Below, one piece after another: positions 1 through 5,874 of a stretch of 15,441 bases of DNA. The first letter of the stretch is position 1. Every line of letters begins with the position of its first letter. This stretch comes from Methanobacteriota archaeon (GTDB taxonomy: Archaea; Halobacteriota; Bog-38; Methanoflorentales; Methanoflorentaceae): NCBI GenBank assembly GCA_003170935.1, contig PMYA01000061.1:1-15441 (forward strand), in the 5' to 3' direction. The translations under genes were made by a program, and so were the position numbers. The notes under the pieces are model-generated. The model was not told the DNA's origin. It saw nothing but the letters and a program-made list of their open reading frames with translations, and did not search any database.

Positions 1-108
1 TTGTGGAAGGAAAAATTAGTCAGCAACGTTTTTCGTTGTCTTGATCTAGCAGAGGACTCGCAAAATAGAAAGAATGAAATTACTACCTTTATAAACTCGC
101 TTAGGTAG
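1..108 (+). CDS. Possible C-terminal end of an upstream protein (partial)
   Basis: The first forward frame is open from base 1 to a TAG at 106-108 and would encode about 35 residues ending in NEITTFINSLR. The other two forward frames close early. The composition (mixed charged and hydrophobic, one Cys) looks like a protein tail, and its stop lies 8 bases from the stop of the convergent lipoprotein gene, a normal convergent arrangement. A frame this short can also be open by chance, and no family is recognisable, so this is tentative. Confidence 0.35.
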   Translation: MWKEKLVSNVFRCLDLAEDSQNRKNEITTFINSLR

Positions 109-116
109 CTAGAACT

Positions 117-575
117 CTACAGAACGTTAGTGGCTGATTCGTTAGAAACTGTACCTAGCGTACCGGTCGCTGTAATATTTAGAAAAGAAGTCGCTGTGCT
201 GCTCTTGTAGGTTGGATCGCCGTAAAAATTTACCTGCAGCTGATGAGTTTTAAGACCCAAGTAATCGCTGTACTCTGCGGTTAAGCTGAGCGTTGTAGCG
301 TCGTTTTTTATTTGACTTTTGCCTACCGATCTTCCATCTATAAACCATTCAACGACCTTGCCGTTTAATGCATTTCCACTACTGTCCTTTAGGACCGCTT
401 TTGCGGAAACTGGTTCACCCAACGCGGCCGACGCGGAACTTAGTAAGATCTCTGACGCTTTCAAACTGCCCGATCCTTGGCTGCTTCCATTCTGATTCGA
501 TGTGTTACCCACACAACCGCTTACGAAACAACAGTACAGCAGTAGGCAGAGCGTCAAAGTTATCGTTTTACGCAC
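117..575 (-). CDS. Small lipoprotein with Ig-like domain
   Basis: Predicted 152-residue secreted lipoprotein, probably anchored to the outer face of the membrane. I place the start at a GTG (575-573), giving MRKTITLTLCLLLYCC, a textbook signal peptide with basic n-region and hydrophobic core, followed by lipobox VSGC (Cys21). The frame is open further upstream to a TTG at 653, but a TATA-like box at about 612-622 lies between the two, which favours the GTG. After Cys21 comes a Ser/Gly/Asn-rich linker (about 22-38), then one Ig-like beta-sandwich domain (about 39-137) with VEWFIDGRSVG and a closing FYGDPTYKSSTATSFLNI stretch typical of tandem Ig-like repeats in surface proteins. Only one repeat is present, with no enzyme domain, so an adhesion or binding role is inference only. 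Confidence 0.75.
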   Translation of the reverse strand: MRKTITLTLCLLLYCCFVSGCVGNTSNQNGSSQGSGSLKASEILLSSASAALGEPVSAKAVLKDSSGNALNGKVVEWFIDGRSVGKSQIKNDATTLSLTAEYSDYLGLKTHQLQVNFYGDPTYKSSTATSFLNITATGTLGTVSNESATNVL

Positions 576-611
576 GCTCGCTACGAAGAGTGCGATTGAG
601 ATAAAACTTTC

Positions 612-622
612 TGTATAAAAGC
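612..622 (-). promoter_or_regulatory. TATA-like box for the lipoprotein gene
   Basis: On the minus strand the sequence reads GGCTTTTATAC. Its centre is about 42 bases before the proposed GTG start, so initiation some 26 bases downstream would leave a leader of roughly 16 bases. It also argues against the longer frame starting at 653. Confidence 0.5.
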
Positions 623-716
623 CGTGTAACGTTCGTACGCACGGTCGTAACAAATAGAACTACAAAATATTTTCGCTTACAAATTCTCAAATCGAATAGA
701 AGCTCTCTAAGAGAAA

Positions 717-1133
717 CTAACCGCCCGCTGCTTGAGATCGAAATCGTCGAAGCTCTTGAAACTCCTGCTCTATCGCACTTGGAAAAACGATGCATCGTTT
801 AATTGCGCCCTGCGGCAAGCCTATAACAATTTCGCCACTTTCAAATTCATTAAGAACATCTAAAACGCTTGTTTCAATTGATGTGCGTGACCAAGCCGGA
901 ACGTAGCGTTCAAAACGATCTAGCTGTTTGATGTTAATCAAGATTTTCGGCACATGCAGCGATCCATGCCTAGCAAGATCTGCTGCCTCGTTTATCTCGT
1001 CTTTTTTGACTTCACCGACATCGATGTCATCGATTCGAAGTCCGTACTCAATTAGAGCTGCTACCACCAATAGTTTTGTGAGCTGACGTCTGCTTTCAGC
1101 TAGCCTTTTAAGTCTTATGTCGCGCTCAGCCAT
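717..1133 (-). CDS. Unrecognised 138-residue protein
   Basis: A complete frame from ATG (1133-1131) to TAG, 138 residues. I do not recognise the family. It begins with a strongly basic helix (MAERDIRLKRLAESRRQLTK), continues with a hydrophobic stretch LLVVAALIEYGL, then a mixed region with acidic patches (IDDIDVGEVKKDEINEA), and ends in a charged helix near residues 121-133 (AIEQEFQELRRFR). There is no signal peptide, no clear membrane segment and no cysteine motif (one Cys, in KRCIVF). It is divergent from the glutamate synthase-like gene, sharing the 141-base gap 1134-1274, and lies upstream of the lipoprotein gene on the same strand. Likely a cytosolic, mainly helical protein; function unknown. 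Confidence 0.7.
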   Translation of the reverse strand: MAERDIRLKRLAESRRQLTKLLVVAALIEYGLRIDDIDVGEVKKDEINEAADLARHGSLHVPKILINIKQLDRFERYVPAWSRTSIETSVLDVLNEFESGEIVIGLPQGAIKRCIVFPSAIEQEFQELRRFRSQAAGG

Positions 1134-1225
1134 GCTAAATCCCGTTTGTCAATAATGCCTGCTTTGATACAAAACGTTCCGTCTTACGATCTTCTCACAG
1201 TTGTTGCTTTATGAGCTTAGAAATG

Positions 1226-1236
1226 AATAAATATAA
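1226..1236 (+). promoter_or_regulatory. TATA-like box for the glutamate synthase-like gene
   Basis: The run AATAAATATAA is the most AT-rich element in the divergent intergenic gap. Its centre lies about 44 bases before the ATG at 1275, predicting a leader of about 18-20 bases, which would contain the GGGGG ribosome-binding tract at 1265-1269. Confidence 0.55.
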
Positions 1237-1274
1237 CTCAGCTTCACGAGTAAAACGTTAAACTGGGGGTTTTT

Positions 1275-2510
1275 ATGCGAGAGATTGAATATTTCGAGCG
1301 TCCTTTTGATTACAAAAAAATTCTTGACGTAAAGAAGACGGCAACACTCAATAAGTCGCTTAGAGAGGGCATGGGGTCACTGAAACAATTCCCGGCAAGC
1401 TTAGATATGCTCAATTTCGTTCCAGCGCAACTGTATCGCTTACCCTTAAACGCTGAAGAACCAGTCAAAACAAGCACCACTATAGGAAAAAGCTCTAAGA
1501 GGCCAATTCGTCTCGAGACACCTATCATGATCTCTGGAATGAGTTTTGGCGCTTTAAACAGAGAACAGAAAATCGCGCTCGCAAAGGCATCAACAATTGC
1601 AGGAACAGCGACGAACACTGGAGAAGGCGGGATGCTCGATGAAGAACGCGAGTTTGCAAAATATGTCACTCTGCAGTATTCTACCGGACACTTCGGTGTT
1701 TGGAATGAGCGGCTCAAAGAAGCCGATATGGTTGAATTTCGGATAAGTCAATCAGCGTATCCGGGCACTGGTAGTCTAGTTCCTGCCAACAAAGTAACTG
1801 AGCTCATTGCCAAGACACGCGGCATTCCTGTTAGCACCGACGCTAAAAGCCCAGCTCGGCACCCTGACGTTCATAACGCTGAAGATCTCAAACACAAGAT
1901 TGAAACCTTGCGAGATACTACAGAAGGCCGACCTATAGGTATTAAGTTTGCCGCAGGACACGTCGAAAAAGACCTTGATATTATTGTCTACGCCGGGCCC
2001 GACTATGTCGTCGTTGACGGGTTTGGGGGTGGCAGTGGGGCCCCCCCAAGCCATATTAGGGACAACTTTGGCTTACCTATTATCAACTTCCTCCCTCGGG
2101 CGCACCGATATCTGGAAGAGATAGGATATCGCGAGCACGTCGACCTCATTGCTGCTGGAGGGTTACGCACGTCAGGGGATTTCGCTAAATGTTTAGCGCT
2201 CGGAGCTGACGCAGTCTATATAGCCACGGCTGCACTTTGGGCAATGTCGTGTGAGTGCTACCGCATTTGTGAGACTAACCAGTGTCCGACCGGGACGACG
2301 ACGCACGATCCCGAGCTCATAAAGCGTTTTAATGTCGAGAGAGGGGCTCAGAAGCTCGCCAATTTCATTCGCGTCTCAACGTTAGAACTTGCAGATATCT
2401 CAAGAGCATTGGGTAAAGAAGATGTACACAGGCTAGACGTAAATGATCTAATTGCTCTTACGCGCGAAACTAGCGAACTTTCGGGAGTAAGCTATCCATC
2501 CTTGACTTAA
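1275..2510 (+). CDS. Glutamate synthase-like FMN/[3Fe-4S] domain protein (GltB2-type)
   Basis: 411 residues corresponding to the synthase (FMN-binding, TIM-barrel) domain of glutamate synthase. Visible marks are SGMSFGALN (about 87-95), NTGEGGM (114-120), the flavin/substrate region IKFAAGHVEKD (223-233), GFGGGSGAPP (249-258), IAAGGLRTSGD (292-302) and a cysteine triplet C326-x5-C332-x4-C337 followed by PTGT, which matches the [3Fe-4S] ligand spacing of the family. It lacks the glutamine amidotransferase domain, and there is no N-terminal ferredoxin domain such as many archaeal homologues carry. GGGGG at 1265-1269 precedes the ATG by 5 bases. Known relatives include ferredoxin- or NADPH-dependent glutamate synthase and the MgsC subunit of N-methylglutamate synthase. 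Which amino donor and electron donor it uses cannot be read here, and no partner subunit is encoded nearby. Confidence 0.85.
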   Translation: MREIEYFERPFDYKKILDVKKTATLNKSLREGMGSLKQFPASLDMLNFVPAQLYRLPLNAEEPVKTSTTIGKSSKRPIRLETPIMISGMSFGALNREQKIALAKASTIAGTATNTGEGGMLDEEREFAKYVTLQYSTGHFGVWNERLKEADMVEFRISQSAYPGTGSLVPANKVTELIAKTRGIPVSTDAKSPARHPDVHNAEDLKHKIETLRDTTEGRPIGIKFAAGHVEKDLDIIVYAGPDYVVVDGFGGGSGAPPSHIRDNFGLPIINFLPRAHRYLEEIGYREHVDLIAAGGLRTSGDFAKCLALGADAVYIATAALWAMSCECYRICETNQCPTGTTTHDPELIKRFNVERGAQKLANFIRVSTLELADISRALGKEDVHRLDVNDLIALTRETSELSGVSYPSLT

Positions 2511-2613
2511 CTGGGTTGAAGTAATTTATAAATTGTCCATCACTGTCATAAATAAAAACGCCACGCTCGCATTTATCGTCCACGCTTTATGCAACGTGGT
2601 TGCCCATATCTAA

Positions 2614-2659
2614 CACGCTAAAAAGCGTAGTTTTAATCGAGTTTTGACGTCTTTTTTTT
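2614..2659 (+). terminator. Probable terminator downstream of the glutamate synthase-like gene
   Basis: A small hairpin, ACGCT (2615-2619) pairing with AGCGT (2624-2628) around a four-A loop, precedes TTTT at 2631-2634 and then a run of eight T at 2652-2659. Archaeal transcription stops mainly at T-runs, so the T8 is the likely end of the transcript, about 145 bases past the stop codon. Confidence 0.5.
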
Positions 2660-2722
2660 CTTAGCTCAGAAAGCACAACTGCTTAATGCATGCAATAAAC
2701 GGCTTCAGTTTGCGACTATACT

Positions 2723-2731
2723 AAAGTATAA
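2723..2731 (+). promoter_or_regulatory. TATA-like box for the TPR/NTF2-like gene
   Basis: AAAGTATAA lies about 38 bases before the ATG at 2766, predicting a short leader of about a dozen bases. No strong Shine-Dalgarno is seen. Confidence 0.4.
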
Positions 2732-2765
2732 CTAATGATGATGGGCATGACACTCTCTGCTGGCT

Positions 2766-3425
2766 ATGAAGCTCTTCAAAAAAGATTCCACTTCGCAACG
2801 TATTTTCAAATACGTCGAAGAATTTCAACGAGCAACTCAAAACAACGACTACAGGGCGGCACTAGACGCCGTTGAAAAAGCGCTCAAAATTGATCCTGAA
2901 AACAAAGAATTGCTAGATATGAAGGCCACTGTGCTTGAGCTCATCGAAATGCAAAATTCGCGCGAAAGACCCCCATTGAGCGATGTTGCGGACGTTATTA
3001 CGCAGGAAGACAAACCAAACGTGCACCTTTCAGCTGACGAATGCGAAAGCGTTGAAACAGTTCTTCAATTGTACGGTGAAGCGCTTATAGCTGGAGATGC
3101 CGATGCGGCTGCGTCTATGTGGGACGAATCGGGCGCGGATCTCACGTACGTTTCAACAGACTATGGAGCCGTCCGCAAAGGCTATCGCGAGATACAAGAC
3201 GCTCTTAAATATGAAGCATCTCACTATAGCTACATGTCCTATGCGATGGTCGAGCACAGCAAAGATGATGCCAATCTCGTTTATGCTTTTTATGAAGTTC
3301 GTGTGGCGCGATTATGGGATGCCTACGCTAATGTTCTTGGATGCAAACGCGTAAGTCTTGTGCTCCGTAAGAAAGGGAACGCCTGGAAGATTGTCCACGG
3401 CCACCAGTCTGCCTTTTCTTGTTAG
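2766..3425 (+). CDS. TPR-like plus NTF2/SnoaL-like two-domain protein
   Basis: 219 residues, cytosolic, no signal peptide or membrane segment. Residues about 12-60 form a helical hairpin with TPR character (YRAALDAVEKALKIDPENKE). A charged linker leads to a C-terminal domain (about 95-219) with the pattern of the NTF2/SnoaL/ketosteroid isomerase-like fold: a long helix with YGEALIAGDADAAASMW, then DLTYVSTDYGAVRKGYREIQDAL, and beta-strands ending in LVLRKKGNAWKIVHGHQS, a very typical closing strand pair of the DUF4440/SnoaL group. Such domains bind small ligands or serve as protein modules; the ligand here is unknown. The gene stands alone, with a terminator-like T-run before it and a hairpin after it. 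Confidence 0.7.
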   Translation: MKLFKKDSTSQRIFKYVEEFQRATQNNDYRAALDAVEKALKIDPENKELLDMKATVLELIEMQNSRERPPLSDVADVITQEDKPNVHLSADECESVETVLQLYGEALIAGDADAAASMWDESGADLTYVSTDYGAVRKGYREIQDALKYEASHYSYMSYAMVEHSKDDANLVYAFYEVRVARLWDAYANVLGCKRVSLVLRKKGNAWKIVHGHQSAFSC

Positions 3426-3447
3426 TTGAAAGAATTGCACATAGATC

Positions 3448-3477
3448 GTTGCGAGAACGTGAATAATTTTTCGCAAC
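3448..3477 (+). terminator. Hairpin downstream of the NTF2-like gene
   Basis: GTTGCGAGAA (3448-3457) pairs with TTTTCGCAAC (3468-3477) over 10 bases with one G-T wobble and a 10-base loop. It begins 22 bases after the stop codon. It may act as a transcript end or mRNA 3' protector. It is not followed by a strong T-run, so terminator is the most likely label rather than a certain one. Confidence 0.4.
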
Positions 3478-3510
3478 TAAGAACGATTTAACCACCTCAA
3501 CAGCCAAATC

Positions 3511-3517
3511 AAAAAAA
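3511..3517 (-). terminator. T-run on the minus strand
   Basis: Seven A on the plus strand give T7 on the minus strand, about 95 bases past the stop of the minus-strand two-helix membrane protein gene. This is a plausible archaeal termination site for that transcript. Confidence 0.35.
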
Positions 3518-3612
3518 GGCTAGTCCTGTTGTTGACTCAACATTTTCTCATAACTCACTTCTCGAATTGCACGTATCCGAGAGATAAAGGTGGAACCGTA
3601 CTATTCAATGAA

Positions 3613-3822
3613 CTAAAAAGCACCAAAAGCTGCGACTCCAGCTACAAGCGCGAAGGCCATCAAAAGCAATGTAACTACGATTGTCCATCGCTCATTTGCT
3701 GTCATTTTTGATTTAGGGTCTCGCTTTTTTCGTTCCTTGTTTTGTACTACAGTATTAAGGACTACATAAAGGCACAAAGCAACAACAGAGCCAACAACTA
3801 AACCAATTATCAGTTCATCCAT
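3613..3822 (-). CDS. Small membrane protein with two transmembrane helices
   Basis: 69 residues from an ATG at 3822-3820. Two hydrophobic segments are clear: about residues 4-25 (LIIGLVVGSVVALCLYVVLN) and 47-69 (IVVTLLLMAFALVAGVAAF). They are joined by a very basic loop containing NKERKKRDPKSK, which by the positive-inside rule should face the cytoplasm, leaving both termini outside. No family is recognised. The composition and clean two-helix pattern support a real gene, but the small size and isolated position keep this moderate. An inverted repeat lies immediately upstream (3834-3857). Confidence 0.55.
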   Translation of the reverse strand: MDELIIGLVVGSVVALCLYVVLNTVVQNKERKKRDPKSKMTANERWTIVVTLLLMAFALVAGVAAFGAF

Positions 3823-3833
3823 ATTTTGTCTCT

Positions 3834-3857
3834 ACAATGATGCCTACACCTCATTGT
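3834..3857 (-). promoter_or_regulatory. Inverted repeat ahead of the small membrane protein gene
   Basis: ACAATGA (3834-3840) and TCATTGT (3851-3857) are perfect 7-base inverted arms separated by 10 bases, ending 12 bases before the ATG of the minus-strand gene. Arm centres are 17 bases apart. This could be an operator for a dimeric repressor or a leader hairpin. Confidence 0.3.
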
Positions 3858-3983
3858 CCTACTTCAAAGTTTCGATCACACCGAGCGAATCCCGTGATAA
3901 GTTTGTACTATTTAAACACCACTTGCTGCATTGGAGCCATTCAAAGCTCAGCGTGATTTGCGCAAGATAGACCTACACATTTA

Positions 3984-4000
3984 TGAAGTTCTTAACTTCA
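3984..4000 (+). promoter_or_regulatory. Palindrome ahead of the broken VOC gene
   Basis: TGAAGTT (3984-3990), CTT, AACTTCA (3994-4000) is a perfect 7-base inverted repeat with a 3-base centre, ending 11 bases before the ATG at 4012. Position and size fit an operator of a small dimeric DNA-binding protein. If real, it would be a leftover of regulation of a gene that is now broken. Confidence 0.35.
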
Positions 4001-4011
4001 ATTGAGAAACT

Positions 4012-4376
4012 ATGCCTAAAATTATCCATTTTGAAATCTGAGCAGACGATCCAACGAGGGCCTCTGCGTTTTATGAGCGCGTCTTTGGTTGGCGCATCAA
4101 CAAATGGGAGGGCCCGTTAACTACTGGTTTATCAGCGCCGATGATAGCGACCAGACCAGCATTAACGGAGCGATAAGGCAGCGCATGAAAGACGAATCGA
4201 CCGTTAATACCATCGATGTGCCCTCTATCGATGAGTTCACGCAGAGTGTTGTAAACGCAGGAGGGCTTATTGTCGTCGCCAAGTCGGTAGTCCCTGGGGT
4301 TGGATACCACGCTTATTGTGCCGATTCAGAAGGAAACCTTTTCGGGATTATGCAACAAGATCCTTCGGCCCAATAA
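4012..4376 (+). pseudogene. VOC/glyoxalase-family protein gene, broken by a stop and a frameshift
   Basis: The region reads as a short VOC (vicinal oxygen chelate, glyoxalase/bleomycin resistance fold) protein of about 121 residues if two lesions are ignored. From ATG 4012 it gives MPKIIHFEI, then an in-frame TGA at 4039-4041, then [17 protein letters not shown] and RINKWEGP. At about 4113-4117 the frame must shift by one base to continue as [20 protein letters not shown]. That second frame then runs to TAA at 4374-4376, with VNTIDVPSIDEFTQSVVNAG and PGVGYHAYCADSEGNLFGIM. The pieces follow the family order exactly (FE-x-x-ADDP, FYE-VFGW, W-GP-x-YW, GYxAYCxDxEGNxFGIM). Family recognition is from memory of the fold's motifs. 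The enzyme would have bound a metal and a small substrate of unknown identity. A sequencing error could explain one lesion, less easily two. Confidence 0.8.
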
Positions 4377-4429
4377 TGTGAGTGCTGGATTTTGCCAATT
4401 TTGTTTAAATGTTTTGCTTAGAACTACGA

Positions 4430-4437
4430 TTATATTA
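4430..4437 (+). promoter_or_regulatory. Orphan TATA-like box
   Basis: TTATATTA preceded by ACGA is one of the clearest TATA-like elements in the window, yet no conventional gene follows on this strand for nearly 2 kb. It predicts a start of transcription near 4460-4465, just ahead of the inverted-repeat-rich stretch and of a GTG at 4466 that opens a 35-codon frame. Confidence 0.45.
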
Positions 4438-4459
4438 AAGTCGTTTGTGGAAATACTTT

Positions 4460-4691
4460 CATACCGTGCAGGAGAACATTAAATACAACCGCCCATATTT
4501 GGGTATGTCGATGCTGGAGAGCGAGGGCCCGCCCAATGGGCTACCTCGAACTATATTTATTGCGGCGGGCTGACGCTCTGTAGTGACCTACTAGACCCCC
4601 TTCTTTCGTTTGGGGAGATCAAAAGTCGCTTTTACGTTGCTTGACGCTTTGGATTTGTCGTATTAACTTCTTGATCGGTTGGCAGTTTTTT
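4460..4691 (+). ncRNA. Candidate structured RNA (or micro-gene) between the VOC relic and the hydrolase
   Basis: This fills most of the 393-base gap 4377-4769. A TATA-like box at 4430-4437 lies ahead and a T6 run ends it at 4686-4691. Inside, AGAGCG (4518-4523) pairs with CGCTCT (4574-4579), and GCCCGCC (4527-4533) with GGCGGGC (4564-4570), separated by a symmetric 3x3 internal loop. Small hairpins flank it: CCCA/TGGG at 4492-4503, GTAG/CTAC at 4580-4591, AAAAG/CTTTT at 4621-4633. The paired stretch is far more GC-rich than its surroundings. It matches no RNA I know (not tRNA, 5S, SRP or RNase P). Two coding alternatives overlap it: a GTG-initiated 35-codon frame (4466-4573) and a startless 53-codon open frame (4483-4641). 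The boundaries are inferred. Confidence 0.35.
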
Positions 4692-4727
4692 CGTACTTTT
4701 GCCCACTAAATCAGCTGCCGGCGATAG

Positions 4728-4767
4728 AAGGAGACACATGACACTACAAGGCGAAAAGGTGTTCTGA
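4728..4767 (+). other. Strong ribosome-binding site with a 9-codon frame
   Basis: AAGGAG (4728-4733) lies 4 bases before ATG 4738, an excellent start context, but the frame reads only MTLQGEKVF and stops at TGA 4765-4767, just before the convergent hydrolase gene ends at 4770. Either this is a truncated 5' end of a lost gene or a tiny peptide. No family can be assigned from nine residues. Confidence 0.35.
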
Positions 4768-4769
4768 GA

Positions 4770-5615
4770 TCATTCCGAGTTAGACAAACGCCGATCGTCT
4801 TCTTCTACACGGTTGAGCCATTCATCGACAAGACAGTTGAAAACGGTCTCCTGTTCGACCTCGAGCCCGTGTCCAGCCCTATCCAGTATCGCGAACGTTC
4901 CACGGGAGAAGTTCTCGACAAGTGTAAGTGAATCATGATACCCAACTGAGGTATCTTGACGTCCAGAGAATATGAGTGACGGTCGGTCAAAGGGGTGCTC
5001 AAGCTGGTCTACATCAAAGGAGAGGTTATATCCATACTTTTGAAACTGATCAAGAAACGCTCTATCTTTTGTTCGCATCCCTGGGATGATGTCCTGCCCA
5101 AACCGATTCCAGCGCTGTTGATCTTGCACCACAAGCACGCGCTCAAACATTTTTTTCCACTCGGTTTGTTCGATACCTGCCAAGAATGGCTCATCCCTCA
5201 CGAAAATCTGTCGAATTGGCAGTTCGCGTCGCTTTCGATCAGCTAAAATGACAGGGCAGATAAGAAGGGCACCTTTGAGACGTTCAGGCATCGATTTAAC
5301 GATTGCCCTAGCAAGATAACCCCCATAGGATTCACCAGCAACCAAGAACGAATCATCTTCTAATACTTTGTTCACAAACGCTAAGATCGCTTCAAGCATC
5401 TGATCTGCATTGCTCATCCAATGAGGCGCCGGTGTACGACCCATTCCAGGTAAGTCGAAGTAGATACGTTTCCATCCAGAGCGGGTTTTAAAGCTGGGCT
5501 CCATGCAGCCTGTCATCACGTGACGGTCAATGCCAAAACCGTGAATCATCAGTATAGGCATTCCTTCGCCGTGTGTTTCATATTGGAAGTGTAGATCACC
5601 TACTTCGCATTTCAT
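4770..5615 (-). CDS. Alpha/beta hydrolase
   Basis: 281 residues with the alpha/beta hydrolase fold, cytosolic. The oxyanion region HGFG is at 25-28, followed by FDLPGMGRTPAP (53-64). The nucleophile elbow GESYGG places the catalytic Ser at 96, with the acid Asp221 in FSGRQD and the His249 in DRAGHG. A cap region lies between about 125 and 200 (rich in aromatic and charged residues). All three catalytic residues are in the expected order and spacing, so it should be active. The substrate is unknown: the family includes esterases, C-C hydrolases, haloperoxidase-like and prolyl peptidase-like enzymes. ATG 5615 is the only start that keeps the usual N-terminal strand. There is no Shine-Dalgarno; a T-rich box about 29 bases upstream suggests a leaderless message. 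It stands alone between decayed sequences. Confidence 0.85.
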   Translation of the reverse strand: MKCEVGDLHFQYETHGEGMPILMIHGFGIDRHVMTGCMEPSFKTRSGWKRIYFDLPGMGRTPAPHWMSNADQMLEAILAFVNKVLEDDSFLVAGESYGGYLARAIVKSMPERLKGALLICPVILADRKRRELPIRQIFVRDEPFLAGIEQTEWKKMFERVLVVQDQQRWNRFGQDIIPGMRTKDRAFLDQFQKYGYNLSFDVDQLEHPFDRPSLIFSGRQDTSVGYHDSLTLVENFSRGTFAILDRAGHGLEVEQETVFNCLVDEWLNRVEEDDRRLSNSE

Positions 5616-5640
5616 TTGTAGTTTAGTGAGAGAAAGAGCT

Positions 5641-5648
5641 TAAAAAAG
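5641..5648 (-). promoter_or_regulatory. Possible TATA-like box for the hydrolase gene
   Basis: The minus strand reads CACTTTTTTAAGC here, centred about 29 bases before the ATG at 5615. That spacing fits transcription beginning at or next to the start codon, which would explain the missing ribosome-binding site. Confidence 0.3.
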
Positions 5649-5874
5649 TGTAGCATTCGTTGCGATAATTTAGTCATCTTGTGGAGAGTAACATCATTGC
5701 GCTGCTTTCGTGTACAAGCCGTCACTTGTGGTTATATTGTTCAAGCACTCGTCTCGTACCCGCTCCTTGATCCTTTTTATGTCCTATCAACTAGCTTAAC
5801 CTCGAACGGTTGTAGGTCAGAAACACCGACGGGTCTTTCTAAATAGGATGAATGACATATAGAGGATAACAATC

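Noticed and set aside
2505..2590. Minus-strand text GVFIYDSDGQFINYFNPVK after the glutamate synthase-like gene.
   Set aside because: The frame has stops close on both sides, no start, and runs antisense into the end of a well-supported gene; it is probably chance.
3588..3599. AAAGGTGGAACC, which resembles the conserved T-box antiterminator motif of bacterial tRNA-sensing leaders.
   Set aside because: T-box leaders are bacterial, no specifier stem is present and no aminoacyl-tRNA or amino acid gene follows. Treated as chance.
3529..3711. A 60-codon plus-strand frame rich in Cys, Ser and Thr.
   Set aside because: It overlaps the 3' half of the minus-strand two-helix protein, has no ribosome-binding site, and its composition is unlike a folded protein.
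4039..4041. Selenocysteine or other recoding of the TGA in the VOC gene.
   Set aside because: The family has no Sec or Cys at this place, a separate frameshift is also present, and TGA is used as an ordinary stop for gatD and the M20 gene.
5799..5812. AACC-TCGAAC-GGTT, which resembles a tRNA T-arm on the minus strand.
   Set aside because: The loop lacks the required C61 partner, and no acceptor, D or anticodon arm can be drawn around it.
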